Notes: generated from the sequence alone by a model not told the origin. A stretch of 64,000 bases of DNA from Thiothrix unzii (GCF_017901175.1 NZ_CP072793.1:3038001-3102000); one strand, 5' to 3'. Counted from the first letter of the stretch, positions 1-10,950 are shown. Numbers and translations: made by a program.

Positions 1-1383
1 GCCAAATAGGTAGGGCTTTTATCCCAACGAGAGGTATCCACGGTGGCTTGCCCCAAGAAAGCACGTTGAAACGCGCGTAACAAAAAGCCCGCCGCCACCA
101 AGTTCCCCAAAGCCGCCGCAATCGTGACTAATGCGCCGAAGCGTTTAATCGCACCTTCCAGCACGAAATGCACCCCGTCGAAACCCGGCGTTCCCGGCAT
201 TCCCACAATCGCCAAACCCGCTACCAAGAACCCTAAGCCCACCGTCGGAATGTAATCAAACAAACCGCCCAGCTTACTCATGCGTGTAGTGCGGGTGCGC
301 TGCCACACCATGCCGCTCATTAACGCCAACCCGGTAATCGCCACCCCAAAGTTAACCGCCAGTAACACACTGCCCCGGAATCCCATCGGGTGCAAACTAA
401 ACAAACCAATCGTTAAAATCCCGGTATGGCTAATCACCGCGAAGGCCAACATTTCCCGCAGGGTTTGCTGACGCATTGCCAAAAATGCTGCGTAAAACAC
501 CCCGCTGGCGGCAAAAATCGTCGCAATTGTGTGCCATTCCTGCACCGCCTCCGGCACTATCGGAAACACAAAATGCAGCAAGCCAAATACGCCCACTTTC
601 AAACCCAGCAAATAAATCGGCGCGACCGCCACATTGCCGTTAATCATAAAGCTCGGCAACCAGCCATGCAGCGGAAACAACGGAATCCGCACCCCAAGCC
701 CATAAAACAGCGCGAAAAACACCAGCGTACCGACCATGCTGCCTTGCGGTAAATCCAGTTTCACCAGCTCATACAAGCTGAAACTCCACTGCCCTTGGTG
801 CGCATCTGCGTAACTCCAACCCAGCAATAACGTTCCCAACAACAGTAACATCCAGCCCACAGTCATGAATTGCAGAAAGCGCACCAGTGTCGGCTGAATA
901 TCGTGAAACGTCGGCCAGCGGCGCGTGATGTGCGCCACCAGCACGATTTCCACCAAACCCATCAAGGTAAACCACAGCAAATCCACCGTGACAAACTGAC
1001 TGATCAGGGTTGCCTGAATCCCCATCATGACCGCTAGTATCGAGCTTTCGTGCAACTTACGGATCAGGATGAACATGACGCTCAATAAACCCAACAAGCT
1101 GCTTAACAATACAAACAGCACCCCAATACCATCCACCGCCGCGTGGTAGTGCAACGCCCCCAGCAAGGGAATGTGTTCCGCAAATTGCATCGTGCCTGCG
1201 GGTAAACTGCTGTCAAAGCGCAGGTACAAACTCACCGCCAACAACAATTGTGTCACCGAAGTTATCCCTGCCAAGGCCAAAGCAGCTTCCCCGCGCACCC
1301 GAATCAGCAATAACCCAGTAAGCAATGGCAAGACCTGTAATACCGCGAGTAACGGGGTGTTTGCTTGGATTTCAGTAAACGTC
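1..1383 (-). CDS. Divergent NuoM/NuoL-type antiporter-like membrane subunit (3' end outside window)
   Basis: The minus-strand frame opens at ATG 1383, 12 bases after the stop of the upstream dabB, with AGGAGA just before it, and stays open to the window edge. About 461 residues are visible, almost all hydrophobic helices. The stretch PLFPLHGWLPSF is the signature region of proton-pumping complex I subunits (Proton_antipo_M). Two key positions look altered: the lysine of the GVK-P motif is arginine here (GVRIP), and the usual Trp-Glu of the fifth conserved helix reads Leu-Met, with a Glu four residues later. It ends a six-gene operon with two DabA/DabB pairs, so it probably belongs to an inorganic-carbon pump rather than to respiratory complex I. 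Role inferred; 3' end unseen. Confidence 0.8.
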
Positions 1384-1395
1384 ATGGTTTATCTC

Positions 1396-2952
1396 CTAGA
1401 AAATCACGACTAGCGTTACTGTCACCAGCAACATCAAATAACGCGGCTGGGTTAATAACCGCTCAATGCGATCCAGATAACCGCCCAACTTATCCAGCCG
1501 TTGTTTGGCTTTGCCGCCGTCTTGCTGCAATAACAAACGGTTTTCCAGCCATTCTAACGGTTCGGCAATGCCTTGCATCGCTTTCCCAAACAACCCGGAA
1601 CCGACCCCGACGCTGTTTTCCAAGCGTAATGTGCCTTGCTGCAACGCCTGCATTTCCGCCAAGGTTGAAATGCAGCAATGGTGGATCGGCGTGCCGGTTA
1701 ATTTATCCAGAATTTGCTCGTCAAAAATCTGGGTTTCGTGCGACAACGCCTGCGTCGGTTTGACCAACAGCCAATCGGCTAAGGGGTCGAGCCAGAAACG
1801 CTGTAACGCGGCATTACGCAACCAAGGCCAACGACGTAACCAAGCAGGTGCAAGCGGTGCAGGCTGCCATTCCACATGCAGTGCAAACGAGGGCGAATGC
1901 AAAAACTGGTAGGTGCGCCACACCGCGTGCGACAACAAATGCACCAATGCCAGCGTGTACCACCCCAAGGCAATTTCCACCAACATCAAACCGGTTTGCG
2001 CCAAGGTCGAAAACAGCAACGAGGTTTTAATATCGCTTTGTACCAAACCGCCCAACCAGCCGTACAACAGCGTCAATACACCCAGCAACAGCAGCACGTA
2101 TTGCAACGCAGGAGCTTGTTCCAACAACGGGTGAATCCGTAACAACAGGTAAATCCCCGCGTGTACCATTACCGCCCCGTAAAATACTGTACTCGATGGC
2201 GTAGGCCCTTCCAGCGCACGGGTAATCCACGCCGAAAACGGGAATTGCGCCGATTTCACCAACGCTGCCAGCATGAAACCTACCGCAGTTACCCCCACCA
2301 TCAAGCTGGACACCTCACTGTGCGGGGTTAACAACACATCCCATTCCACACTGTGAAACCAAGTAAACGCCATAAACAGCCCCAGCAGAAAACCCGCGTC
2401 CCCCACCCGGTTAGTCACAAACGCGCGGGTCGCATTGCGGGTAGCCGTTTTACTCTGCCAATTGTAAGCGATCAGCAAATACGAGCTTGCCCCTGCCAAT
2501 TCCCACCCCACGAAGGCCAACCACGCGCTCCCCGCCAGCACGATCAATTGCATCGCTGCCGCAAACAAAGCCAAGACCATGAAAAAGCGTTGAAACCCCG
2601 GTTCACGGTGCAAATAATTCATCGAAAAGCGCGTCACCAGCAACGTAATCAACGCCACCACCGCCGCCACGCTCAAACTCAAGCCATCCAGCCGGAAACT
2701 GATGTCGGCGTGATACGTGCCACTGTGCAACCAGGGTAATAACAACACTTGCTGCGCCGCACCCGTAATGACCACTTGCACTGCCGCAACCACAATTAAC
2801 AGCAAACTCAACGCCCCCGCACCCATTACGCTGTAAGCCGTGAGGTATTCGGCCTCATCACCGCGCCCCCAACGTAACAACAACCGTGCGGCAATCCAGC
2901 ACGCCGCCAACAACGGCAACCCCGGAATCAATAACAACCATAAATCAGGCAT
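1396..2952 (-). CDS. dabB: DabB-type NuoL-like membrane subunit of an inorganic-carbon pump (copy 1)
   Basis: A 518-residue polytopic membrane protein of the NuoL/Proton_antipo_M family. It keeps the two charged residues used for ion translocation in complex I antiporter subunits: Glu151 in GWELAGASSYLL and Lys233 in ALVKSAQFPFSAW. Its start overlaps the dabA stop by 8 bases, so the two are translationally coupled. In the DAB system DabB is the cation-conducting membrane partner that anchors and energises cytoplasmic DabA for vectorial CO2 hydration. It is shorter than complex I NuoL (about 610 residues), as expected for DabB. The second copy at 6183-7739 has the same length and the same key positions, showing a duplication. 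No other nuo genes are adjacent. Confidence 0.88.
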   Translation of the reverse strand: MPDLWLLLIPGLPLLAACWIAARLLLRWGRGDEAEYLTAYSVMGAGALSLLLIVVAAVQVVITGAAQQVLLLPWLHSGTYHADISFRLDGLSLSVAAVVALITLLVTRFSMNYLHREPGFQRFFMVLALFAAAMQLIVLAGSAWLAFVGWELAGASSYLLIAYNWQSKTATRNATRAFVTNRVGDAGFLLGLFMAFTWFHSVEWDVLLTPHSEVSSLMVGVTAVGFMLAALVKSAQFPFSAWITRALEGPTPSSTVFYGAVMVHAGIYLLLRIHPLLEQAPALQYVLLLLGVLTLLYGWLGGLVQSDIKTSLLFSTLAQTGLMLVEIALGWYTLALVHLLSHAVWRTYQFLHSPSFALHVEWQPAPLAPAWLRRWPWLRNAALQRFWLDPLADWLLVKPTQALSHETQIFDEQILDKLTGTPIHHCCISTLAEMQALQQGTLRLENSVGVGSGLFGKAMQGIAEPLEWLENRLLLQQDGGKAKQRLDKLGGYLDRIERLLTQPRYLMLLVTVTLVVIF

Positions 2953-5900
2953 ACGCGGCCTCCCCCGTAATCATTGCAGGTGACAAATGACCGTGATGCC
3001 CGCCATACCACGCCATTGAACTGGCAGCACGCGGCAACTGATGCAGCGTACCGTGCCATTGCACAAAACCGACTCCCGGTTTGAACTGATGAATTTCATT
3101 ACGCAACGGTGGTTTCACCGCTAACAATACCCACTCGTTATCCAGCAACTCACGCAAATACGCATGACGCTGATGGATTAAACCCAGCGTTTCCAGCTCC
3201 GCTTCCACCACCACCAGCAAGCGCATGGGTTCGTGCAGTTCCACCATCTGTTGCGCCAAGCCGGTGCGCAAATCGCTGGAACCGCCTTCCATTACCCCGA
3301 ATAAACCCGTGAGGTTGTGGGTGGCTTTACTGCCCGAACCAAAGTAACCGCTTTGCATCCGCGAAAAATAGTAATCCATCTGGATACCGACCCCGACCAC
3401 GCCGTTGCCTTGCAATTGCGCTTCCAGCATCCGGCCTTCCGGGTCATGGTGTGCGTCATAGGAAATCAGGAACGAACGCCGATCCCAAAACACCCCTTTA
3501 CTCAAGTCGCGTGCGCCAATGAAAGCGACTGCACAACCTTGATGCCCCAATTCCGCCCGCACCTGATCCGGGGAAGCCGCCCGCCCGCGTACATGACGCT
3601 GTGCTTGTTTGGGGGATAACTGCGCGGGTGCGGATGCAAATTTACGGCAACGTTCGTGCGATGACTGTTGCACCGCTTGCTGGGTGGCGGTGCGCACTTG
3701 TTGCAATACCGCCTGATGCGTATCGGGCAGCAAATCGGTGTCAAACCAATCAATTTCATCGCTGCTGGTATCGTGTTCACTCGCCATAAAACGGCAAGTT
3801 TCAGGAATCACTATGCCGTGTTCGGTTGCGAGTTGCGCCCGTACTACCGGGTCATTCGCCATCCCCGCAAACGCCCGCGCATTAGGCCCGCCGAAACGCC
3901 CGCTGCACGCCCCGCAGCCATAACCCAAAATATGCGGGTTATTTAAATGGCGGGAACGGTGCGCCATTAACACCACCAACGGCGCGAAACCGCTGGTAAA
4001 ACCGGTCAGTTTCAGAAAGGCCGCGACTTTAGCCACTTTCTCAGCGGCACTTAAACCGCGCTGATTGTGTTCTTTGGTGGGGCATTCCAACACCTCGCTG
4101 GCGGTGTAATCCACGCGGGTTTGCAGCGGCAAACTCACCCGCCGTTGCAGTTTCGTCATCCATCGCTGATAAGTCGCAGGCATAAAACCGCGCCCTAACA
4201 ATTCCAGCAAGGCAAACGGCGCGAACAACGGCAACGCCAAGGTCGTGCCTAATACGCTGTGACGCATCTGATGATTTTTCAGGCTGCGTAAAGCGTTTAA
4301 CCAACCATGCCGCAGCTGATGCCCACGCACCGCAGCAGCCGCCACACCGCCATCCGCCACTTCAGTAAATTCATGCACTGCGGTGACTACCGGCTGCGCC
4401 AGTTTCAACGGTTTAGGTGCGTCCAGACTGCGCCAGTTATTCGGCAAACCAAATACCCCAGCCGCGCCCAGCGTTTCCAGTTGCGGCGCGAGTTCTTCCA
4501 AGTGTCGGCGCACGCTTTCCTCACGATCATCCATGCAGAAAATCAATTGCGCAGCGGGTGGGGTGGATAGTGCAGGGGTTTCTTGTGCGTGCTTGTTCAA
4601 TAACGCGCTGAAAATTTCTTCGCTGTAATGGTGTTCATACGCGCGTAACCACAGATAACCGCTGGTATTCGGGTCATCCAAGGTATGTAAAATCGCCAGC
4701 AGTTTTTCAATATCCGCGTGTTCCAACTGTGCGAACTGCTGTGCATCCATTGCCAGATGTTGGGCTAAATGAAACACCCGCCACGCCTTGCGATAAACAT
4801 CTGCACCCACCGGAATAATCGCTTCCGGGGCAAGATTCCAAGTCAAAATCTGATGCGCTAACTGATGCCATTCATCCGCTTTAATGTCCTCTTGGCTTTC
4901 CAGAAACTGCTCGGCAAGCTGTTGCAAATACTCCGGCAACACCGTGTTGTACGCATGGTAACGCACAAAAAACTCATCCAGTTGCTGATGGAAATAACCG
5001 CGAATCGCCGGAACACTCGCTTCCACCTGCCACTGTTGGCTGGTAATGCGGCGGCAATACAGATGTTCCCACACCAAGCGCACTGCCAAATAATCTTCCA
5101 TGCCGATACGATTCGGCAACCCCAGGTAATCGGCATTTTTCGCCCGCCAATTCACCATACCCGACCAACCCGGCAACTCCAACGCCAAGGCTTGCAGGTA
5201 CGGTTCCCAATGCGCTTTGTCGATCCCGATGCGCATCAACTCTTGGTGAATGGTTTCCAGCGGATCACTGTGCAACGACAGCAGATAATCGCGCCAGTCA
5301 TCCATGCCTTCTAGCCAAGGAGTAATATCCTGCAACACCGATTCACGCCAATACGCATAAAAACTTGCGGCACGCGGTGGCAAACCCGCCAAACCTTGAT
5401 CCAACCAACTGCTCAAATACCGCCCCAATTGCGGTAAAATCGGCTCCATAACATCGGTGGCAGTTAAGTTTTTCAGCAGGCCACGCAGGGTTAAACTCAC
5501 CCCCACCCGATCACTCAGGGTATGCAGCAAATGACGGCTTTCCGCATTAATAAAACCTTCCGCATCGGTAATTCTCGCACCGTCCTGCCCGTGCTGATTA
5601 ATCCCATTCCAGATCGTATCAATATCCGCCATGCCCAGATTTAACAAGGCTTCCGGGTGCGGTAAGTCGTAATGCAAGCCCAACCGCTGCAAGCAAGTTT
5701 CCCATAACGCCCGAATCGCTTGGGCTTCGCTTTGCCCTGCGGCTTCGAGAAGTTTTTCGCGCTGTTCAAACGCCACATCCGCTTGAAAGCGTTCCAGCGC
5801 GTGATTTTCTTCCACCTGCCAACGCATTTGCTGAAACGAAATCGCCTTAATGTCGTGCGCCAACACCGTTAACCACGTTGCTTGTTCGGCTTGCGACACC

Positions 5901-6169
5901 CCGTCTTGAGTTAATACGCTGGTAATGTCGTGGCTGCTAATACGCCCTTGGCGGAAAAACTGACGGTATTCGGCGGCGGGTAAATACCCCAATGACCCGG
6001 TTTGCTGATGCACCTGACGCAACGCCTGCGCGAACGGCAAATGCTCGTAATTCATTAAAGGGTTAAAATGCACAAAATCCTGCAACGGTGCTTGAATCGG
6101 CAGCACCGCATCTAAGCGGGCAATCGCTTCGCGCAACAGAGTGTGTTGTGCCGTACTATGGTCACTCAT
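2945..6169 (-). CDS. dabA: DabA (DUF2309) carbonic-anhydrase-like subunit of an inorganic-carbon pump (copy 1)
   Basis: A 1074-residue soluble protein of the DUF2309/UPF0753 family. DabA resembles beta-carbonic anhydrase and is thought to hydrate CO2 in one direction in the cytoplasm, driven by the ion gradient through DabB. The expected zinc ligands are visible: Cys545 and Asp547 in FCMDDREE, His737 in LMAHRS and Cys752 in GYGCGACSG; the His-Cys spacing of 15 matches the characterised family. The N-terminus carries the family motif DFVHFNPL (31-38). It starts 13 bases after the preceding dabB stop and overlaps its own dabB by 8 bases. The paralogue at 7729-10950 has nearly the same length but clearly different sequence, so the duplication is old or the copies came separately. 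Confidence 0.92.
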   Translation of the reverse strand: MSDHSTAQHTLLREAIARLDAVLPIQAPLQDFVHFNPLMNYEHLPFAQALRQVHQQTGSLGYLPAAEYRQFFRQGRISSHDITSVLTQDGVSQAEQATWLTVLAHDIKAISFQQMRWQVEENHALERFQADVAFEQREKLLEAAGQSEAQAIRALWETCLQRLGLHYDLPHPEALLNLGMADIDTIWNGINQHGQDGARITDAEGFINAESRHLLHTLSDRVGVSLTLRGLLKNLTATDVMEPILPQLGRYLSSWLDQGLAGLPPRAASFYAYWRESVLQDITPWLEGMDDWRDYLLSLHSDPLETIHQELMRIGIDKAHWEPYLQALALELPGWSGMVNWRAKNADYLGLPNRIGMEDYLAVRLVWEHLYCRRITSQQWQVEASVPAIRGYFHQQLDEFFVRYHAYNTVLPEYLQQLAEQFLESQEDIKADEWHQLAHQILTWNLAPEAIIPVGADVYRKAWRVFHLAQHLAMDAQQFAQLEHADIEKLLAILHTLDDPNTSGYLWLRAYEHHYSEEIFSALLNKHAQETPALSTPPAAQLIFCMDDREESVRRHLEELAPQLETLGAAGVFGLPNNWRSLDAPKPLKLAQPVVTAVHEFTEVADGGVAAAAVRGHQLRHGWLNALRSLKNHQMRHSVLGTTLALPLFAPFALLELLGRGFMPATYQRWMTKLQRRVSLPLQTRVDYTASEVLECPTKEHNQRGLSAAEKVAKVAAFLKLTGFTSGFAPLVVLMAHRSRHLNNPHILGYGCGACSGRFGGPNARAFAGMANDPVVRAQLATEHGIVIPETCRFMASEHDTSSDEIDWFDTDLLPDTHQAVLQQVRTATQQAVQQSSHERCRKFASAPAQLSPKQAQRHVRGRAASPDQVRAELGHQGCAVAFIGARDLSKGVFWDRRSFLISYDAHHDPEGRMLEAQLQGNGVVGVGIQMDYYFSRMQSGYFGSGSKATHNLTGLFGVMEGGSSDLRTGLAQQMVELHEPMRLLVVVEAELETLGLIHQRHAYLRELLDNEWVLLAVKPPLRNEIHQFKPGVGFVQWHGTLHQLPRAASSMAWYGGHHGHLSPAMITGEAAYA

Positions 6170-6182
6170 TAATCATTATTCC

Positions 6183-7739
6183 TTACAAAATCACCGCCAA
6201 GGTCATCGCTATCAGCAAAATCAAATAGCGCGGCTGCATCAACAACGCTTCAATTTCGTCCAGATACTCTCCGGCTTGGCGCAAGGCTGCACCCCATTTA
6301 CCACCGCCTTGTTGCAGCAATAAACGCGACTCCAACCACTCAAAATGTTCCGCAACCCACTGCATCAGCTTACCCAATACCCCAGAACCGACCCCCACCG
6401 CATTGTCCAAATGCAATTTACCTTGCTGAAACGCCTGCATTTCCGCCAAGGTCGACAAATGCTGCCCGTCGGATGGCATCCCGGTTAAACGGTCAATAAA
6501 ATGGCTGTCAAAACGCTGGGTTTCCAACGCCAACGCCAGCGTCGGACGCACCAACAAGGCATTTTCCAGCGGAACCAACCAAAAACGCTGCACCGCTGTG
6601 CTGTATAACCAAGGGTAACGCCGCAACCACTGCGGGGCGGATTTCGCGGGCTGCCACTCGGTTTGCTGCAAAAACGAAGGTGAATGCAAAAACTGATACG
6701 CCCGCCAAATCGCGTGCAAAATCATGTGTACGCTCGCAAGGGTATACCAACCCATGCCGATTTCCACCAACATTAAGCCGGTTTGCTGCTGGGTCGAAAA
6801 CAATAAGGAGCTTTTAATATCGGTTTGTACCTGCGCCCCCAGCCAACCGTACAACACAGTTAATGTCCCCAACAGCAGCAACAAGTATTGCAGCATCACC
6901 ACCTGTTCCAGCAGCGGCGCGATGCGTAGCAATAAATAAATCCCCGCGTGCACCATCACCGAGCCGTAAAACACCGCACTTGACGGCGTGGGGCCTTCCA
7001 ACGCACGGGTAATCCACGCACTGAACGGAAATTGCGCCGATTTTACCAACGCCGCCAGCATAAAGCCCATCGCCATAATGCCCACGATCAAACCCGACAT
7101 TTGCGCGTGCGGCTGCAACAACACGTTCCACTCGGTAGTGTGCAACCACGCAAACGCCATAAACATCCCAAACAAATACCCGGTATCGCCAAAACGGTTG
7201 GTCACAAAGGCACGAGTCGCACCTTCGGTAGCGGCTTCGCGCTGCCATGCGTAAGTGATCAGCATATACGAGCTAATCCCCGCCATTTCCCAGCCGATAA
7301 AGCCCAGCAAGGCACTGCCCGACAACACGATCAGCAACATCGCACACGAAAACAACGCCATCACAATGAAAAACCGCTGAAAACCACTTTCACGATGCAA
7401 ATAATTCACCGCAAAACGCACCACCAACAGGTTAATCGTCGCCATCACCACCCCGAATGACAAACTCAAGGTATCCAGCATCAAACTCACATTCGCCTGA
7501 TAAGCACCACTTTGCAACCACGAAAACACCACCACATGACCCGGTGCGCCGTGGGTAAAGTCATAAATCGCCAGAGCCAACATCGCCAGCAAACTCAGCG
7601 TGTTCGCGGTAACGACCACAAACGCGGTTTCACGCTCACCTTTTTCGCCGCGATTCCAACCGAAGATGAAGCCGAGGACGATCCACAGGGCGGCTAGGAA
7701 AGGGAGGCCGGGGATTAATAGGAGTAATTCATTGGGCAT
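6183..7739 (-). CDS. dabB: DabB-type NuoL-like membrane subunit of an inorganic-carbon pump (copy 2)
   Basis: A 518-residue NuoL-like polytopic membrane protein. Glu151 (GWEMAGISSYML) and Lys233 (ALVKSAQFPFSAW) are intact, so it should still conduct ions. Its ATG at 7739 lies 11 bases inside the end of the upstream dabA, which points to coupled translation and 1:1 assembly. It is collinear with the copy at 1396-2952 but differs through the N-terminal helices and C-terminal tail. Function is taken from the DabA neighbour and from the DAB family; the possibility that either DabB pairs with either DabA cannot be settled from sequence. Confidence 0.88.
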   Translation of the reverse strand: MPNELLLLIPGLPFLAALWIVLGFIFGWNRGEKGERETAFVVVTANTLSLLAMLALAIYDFTHGAPGHVVVFSWLQSGAYQANVSLMLDTLSLSFGVVMATINLLVVRFAVNYLHRESGFQRFFIVMALFSCAMLLIVLSGSALLGFIGWEMAGISSYMLITYAWQREAATEGATRAFVTNRFGDTGYLFGMFMAFAWLHTTEWNVLLQPHAQMSGLIVGIMAMGFMLAALVKSAQFPFSAWITRALEGPTPSSAVFYGSVMVHAGIYLLLRIAPLLEQVVMLQYLLLLLGTLTVLYGWLGAQVQTDIKSSLLFSTQQQTGLMLVEIGMGWYTLASVHMILHAIWRAYQFLHSPSFLQQTEWQPAKSAPQWLRRYPWLYSTAVQRFWLVPLENALLVRPTLALALETQRFDSHFIDRLTGMPSDGQHLSTLAEMQAFQQGKLHLDNAVGVGSGVLGKLMQWVAEHFEWLESRLLLQQGGGKWGAALRQAGEYLDEIEALLMQPRYLILLIAMTLAVIL

Positions 7740-10700
7740 GGTGTGTCTCCAAAGTCACGGCATTCGCCGTCACCAACGCCGGTGACAAATGCCCATAATC
7801 CCCGCTATACCACTGCGCCGAACGCTCAACTGTTGCCAACTCGCTCACGTCCCCCTCCCAACGCACAAACCCCGTCCCCGGCACAAACCAATCAATCGCC
7901 GCCGAATCCGGGTCTTTCACCGCCAACAACAACCAACCGCCACCGATCAATTCCTGCAACGGCGGCTGGCGTGCGTAAATCTCCCCAACCAGTGCGGCTT
8001 TAGCCTCAACCACCACCAGCAAGCGCATTGGTTCGTGGATTTCGATCATTTGCTGCGGCAAACCGGTGCGCAAATCGCTGAATACGCCTTCCATCACTCC
8101 AAACAAACCCGTGAGGTTATGGGTTACTTTCGTACCCGCGCCGTAACGCTCGTTATTGACCGTGGAAAAATAGTATTCAAGGTTAATCCCTGCACCCACC
8201 GGCCCCGCGCTCAGCAAAATGTTTTCCAAAATCTTGCCATCCGGGTCACGGGTACAATCGTAGGAAATCAAAAAGCAGCGTCGATCCAAGAAACTGCCAC
8301 GGGTGACAGCACGTCGCCCGATCAATGCCCAAGCGTTAGTCGCGTGACCTAATTCGGGGCGGGCTTGACTATAATCCACCGCGCGACTGGCAATGTGTGC
8401 CGCAGCTTGTTGCAGGCTGGGTTTACGCGGGGCAGAAGCCAATTTGCGGCAACGTTCGTGCGCAGAATGGCGCGAAGCCTCCTCCAATAGGGCTTGTAAT
8501 TGCTGCAAAGGTTGTTGCCAAGCGGCGGGGATTTTATGGGTATCAAACCAAGGAATGTGTTCGTCGCAAGTGTCGTGTTCCGCCCCCACAAACCACGTAT
8601 CCGCCGGAATCACCAAGCCTTGCGCCGCCAACAATTCACGGACTTCTCCACGGTTAGCCATGGCCGCAAACACCCTCGCATTCGGACCACTGTGCCGACC
8701 GCTGCACGCACCGCACTCATAAGCAGCAGCGTGTGGGTTATTTTGGCTGGTCGAACCGTGCCCCATAATGACCACCAACGGCGCGAAACCGTCGGTCAAA
8801 CCGATCATCCGCAAAAACCCACCCACTTTGTCGGCCTGTTCCGCATCCGTAAACCCCATCTGGTTTTGCGCACTGGAACGCTCGGTGTTGGACTGCAATG
8901 CAATGTATTCCAAAGTGGTCGGAATCGGCTTATCCACCTTGCGTCGCAAGCCTTTCACCCATTGCCCGAACCCCAGCGGCAAATAGGATTTACCCAACAT
9001 AATCCCCAGCGAAGCAGGCGCGAGCAGCATTTGACTGAGCGTCCCCAGCAGTAAATGGTGGCGGGTAACGTGCTGCAAATGTGCAAACAAGCGTTTACGC
9101 CAACTCACCCGTAACTGGTGTTGGCGCAAATCCAAATCATCGTCCGCTATATCAGGAATTTCGCGCACCAAATGCACCGGAATCACTGGCACGGGGCAGA
9201 GTTTGGTCACGTCTTTATCGTCTAAGCCTTGCCAGTTCATCGGCAAATTGAAAAACGCCGCCGCGCCCAGTGTTTCAATTTGCGGGTTTAATTCTTCCAG
9301 ATGGCGGCGAATGCCTTCTTCGCGCTCATCCATGCAAAACACTAATTGCGCTTGCGGACGTTGCTCGCGGTTGCGCCACATGCCGCGCCCGTGGTTGTTC
9401 ACCACCGCATTGAAGATTTGTTCGCGGTAATGGCGTTCATAGGCTTGCAACCACAAAAAACCCGCACGTTCTTCATCCATCGCATCCAAACACGCGAAAA
9501 TGCTGGCGAGTTGCTCATGCGACAAGGAGCGTACCGTCGCCGCATCCACCTTGAGATGCTGCATCAACCGAAATAACCGCCAACCGTGATGGTAAGCAGC
9601 CCCCACGCTGCCGTTACCAACTTGCGCCCAAGTCCACATCTGGTGCGCTAACTGTTCCCACTGCTGATCTTCGTAAACCCGTGGGCGCGTATGCCGAATC
9701 AACTGCTGTGCCGGAGTCAGCAAATATTCCGGCAATGGCTGCTGAAAGGTGTAATAACGCACCAAGAATTCAGCCCAATGCCGCCGAAACCGCCCGCGAA
9801 TCACATCAACATTGGCTTCCATCCACCAAATACGACGGCACAAACGCCGCGCAAACAAGTGTTCCAGCACCAAGCGTAACGCCAGATAATCCAGCATATC
9901 CACTGCTGCCGCACGTTCCCCGCCGTACCCCGGATGCTGTTCACGCCATAAAAACATCCCCGACCAACCCGGCATTTCCAACGCCAAGCACTCTAAATAA
10001 CCGTCCCAATGCGCTTCGGGAATCCCTAAACGCTGCAATTCCGCGACAATCACCGCTGCTGGTTCATCCGGTAACGAGGCTAAGTGTTCGCGCCAATCGG
10101 GTAAATCTTCCAGCAACGGAGTTAAATCATTGAGACTGGCTTCGCGCCATGCGGCAAACAAGCGCGGCGCACGTTCGGCATTCGTCCAAGCGGCTAAACC
10201 TTGATCCAACCAAGCTCCCATTTGCCGCAATAACAACGGGCGCACGCTGTGCATAATATCTTCGCCCGTCACCGCCAATAGCAAACTGCGCACCGTGTAG
10301 TGCGTGCCAACCTGCCCCACCCAATCCAGCAATAAACGTTGTGCATCCTGCACCAAGCGTTCTTCCATTGAGGTTTCCGCCGTTTGCGCCAATTCCGCCG
10401 CAAACAAACGCACCGCCCGCTCTGGGGAAAACGTCATTAACTCTTCGGAGTGCAACAAGTAATGCTGCAAACTCAACGCCTCCAAACACCCTGCCCACAG
10501 CTCACCAAAGCGTTCCAGCACCCGGTTTTCTTCCACCTGCCACACAAACTGACTCGGTGAAATCGCTTTAATCGGGTGAATCAACGCCGCACGATACACA
10601 TCCCCACGGGTAACAGCACCCTCGGCATGGGTAAAAATCACCGCTGACGCATCCAACCCGGCATCCAACCCGGCATCCGCCTGCAATACCGCATCCAAAT

Positions 10701-10950
10701 CCGCCGCATCAATGCGCCCGCGCTGAAATTGCTCACGAAACCGAGCCACCGGCCAATAGCCATAAGCCCCGGTAATCTCGTGCATTTGCTTTAAAGCCTG
10801 CGGAAAAGGCAAGTGCTGAAACCCGTGCAACGTATTGTGATGCACAAAATCTCGCAACGGTGCTTGCCCCGGCAAAATATGCGCTAAATGCTCCAGCAAA
10901 TGGGCAAAACGTTGCGACGGCTGTTGATGCACCTGCCCAGCGTGACTCAC
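7729..10950 (-). CDS. dabA: DabA (DUF2309) carbonic-anhydrase-like subunit of an inorganic-carbon pump (copy 2)
   Basis: A 1073-residue DUF2309 protein. Zinc-site residues are Cys539 and Asp541 (FCMDEREE), His731 (IMGHGS) and Cys746 (YECGACSG), again with a His-Cys spacing of 15. The N-terminal DFVHHNTL corresponds to DFVHFNPL of the other copy. A short in-frame triplication (Gly-Leu-Asp-Ala units near 10640-10680) sits in a variable N-terminal loop. Its start overlaps the upstream NuoM-like stop by 4 bases and its end overlaps dabB by 11, so this half of the operon is fully coupled. Predicted to hydrate CO2 in the cytoplasm with the adjacent DabB. Confidence 0.92.
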   Translation of the reverse strand: MSHAGQVHQQPSQRFAHLLEHLAHILPGQAPLRDFVHHNTLHGFQHLPFPQALKQMHEITGAYGYWPVARFREQFQRGRIDAADLDAVLQADAGLDAGLDASAVIFTHAEGAVTRGDVYRAALIHPIKAISPSQFVWQVEENRVLERFGELWAGCLEALSLQHYLLHSEELMTFSPERAVRLFAAELAQTAETSMEERLVQDAQRLLLDWVGQVGTHYTVRSLLLAVTGEDIMHSVRPLLLRQMGAWLDQGLAAWTNAERAPRLFAAWREASLNDLTPLLEDLPDWREHLASLPDEPAAVIVAELQRLGIPEAHWDGYLECLALEMPGWSGMFLWREQHPGYGGERAAAVDMLDYLALRLVLEHLFARRLCRRIWWMEANVDVIRGRFRRHWAEFLVRYYTFQQPLPEYLLTPAQQLIRHTRPRVYEDQQWEQLAHQMWTWAQVGNGSVGAAYHHGWRLFRLMQHLKVDAATVRSLSHEQLASIFACLDAMDEERAGFLWLQAYERHYREQIFNAVVNNHGRGMWRNREQRPQAQLVFCMDEREEGIRRHLEELNPQIETLGAAAFFNLPMNWQGLDDKDVTKLCPVPVIPVHLVREIPDIADDDLDLRQHQLRVSWRKRLFAHLQHVTRHHLLLGTLSQMLLAPASLGIMLGKSYLPLGFGQWVKGLRRKVDKPIPTTLEYIALQSNTERSSAQNQMGFTDAEQADKVGGFLRMIGLTDGFAPLVVIMGHGSTSQNNPHAAAYECGACSGRHSGPNARVFAAMANRGEVRELLAAQGLVIPADTWFVGAEHDTCDEHIPWFDTHKIPAAWQQPLQQLQALLEEASRHSAHERCRKLASAPRKPSLQQAAAHIASRAVDYSQARPELGHATNAWALIGRRAVTRGSFLDRRCFLISYDCTRDPDGKILENILLSAGPVGAGINLEYYFSTVNNERYGAGTKVTHNLTGLFGVMEGVFSDLRTGLPQQMIEIHEPMRLLVVVEAKAALVGEIYARQPPLQELIGGGWLLLAVKDPDSAAIDWFVPGTGFVRWEGDVSELATVERSAQWYSGDYGHLSPALVTANAVTLETHHAQ

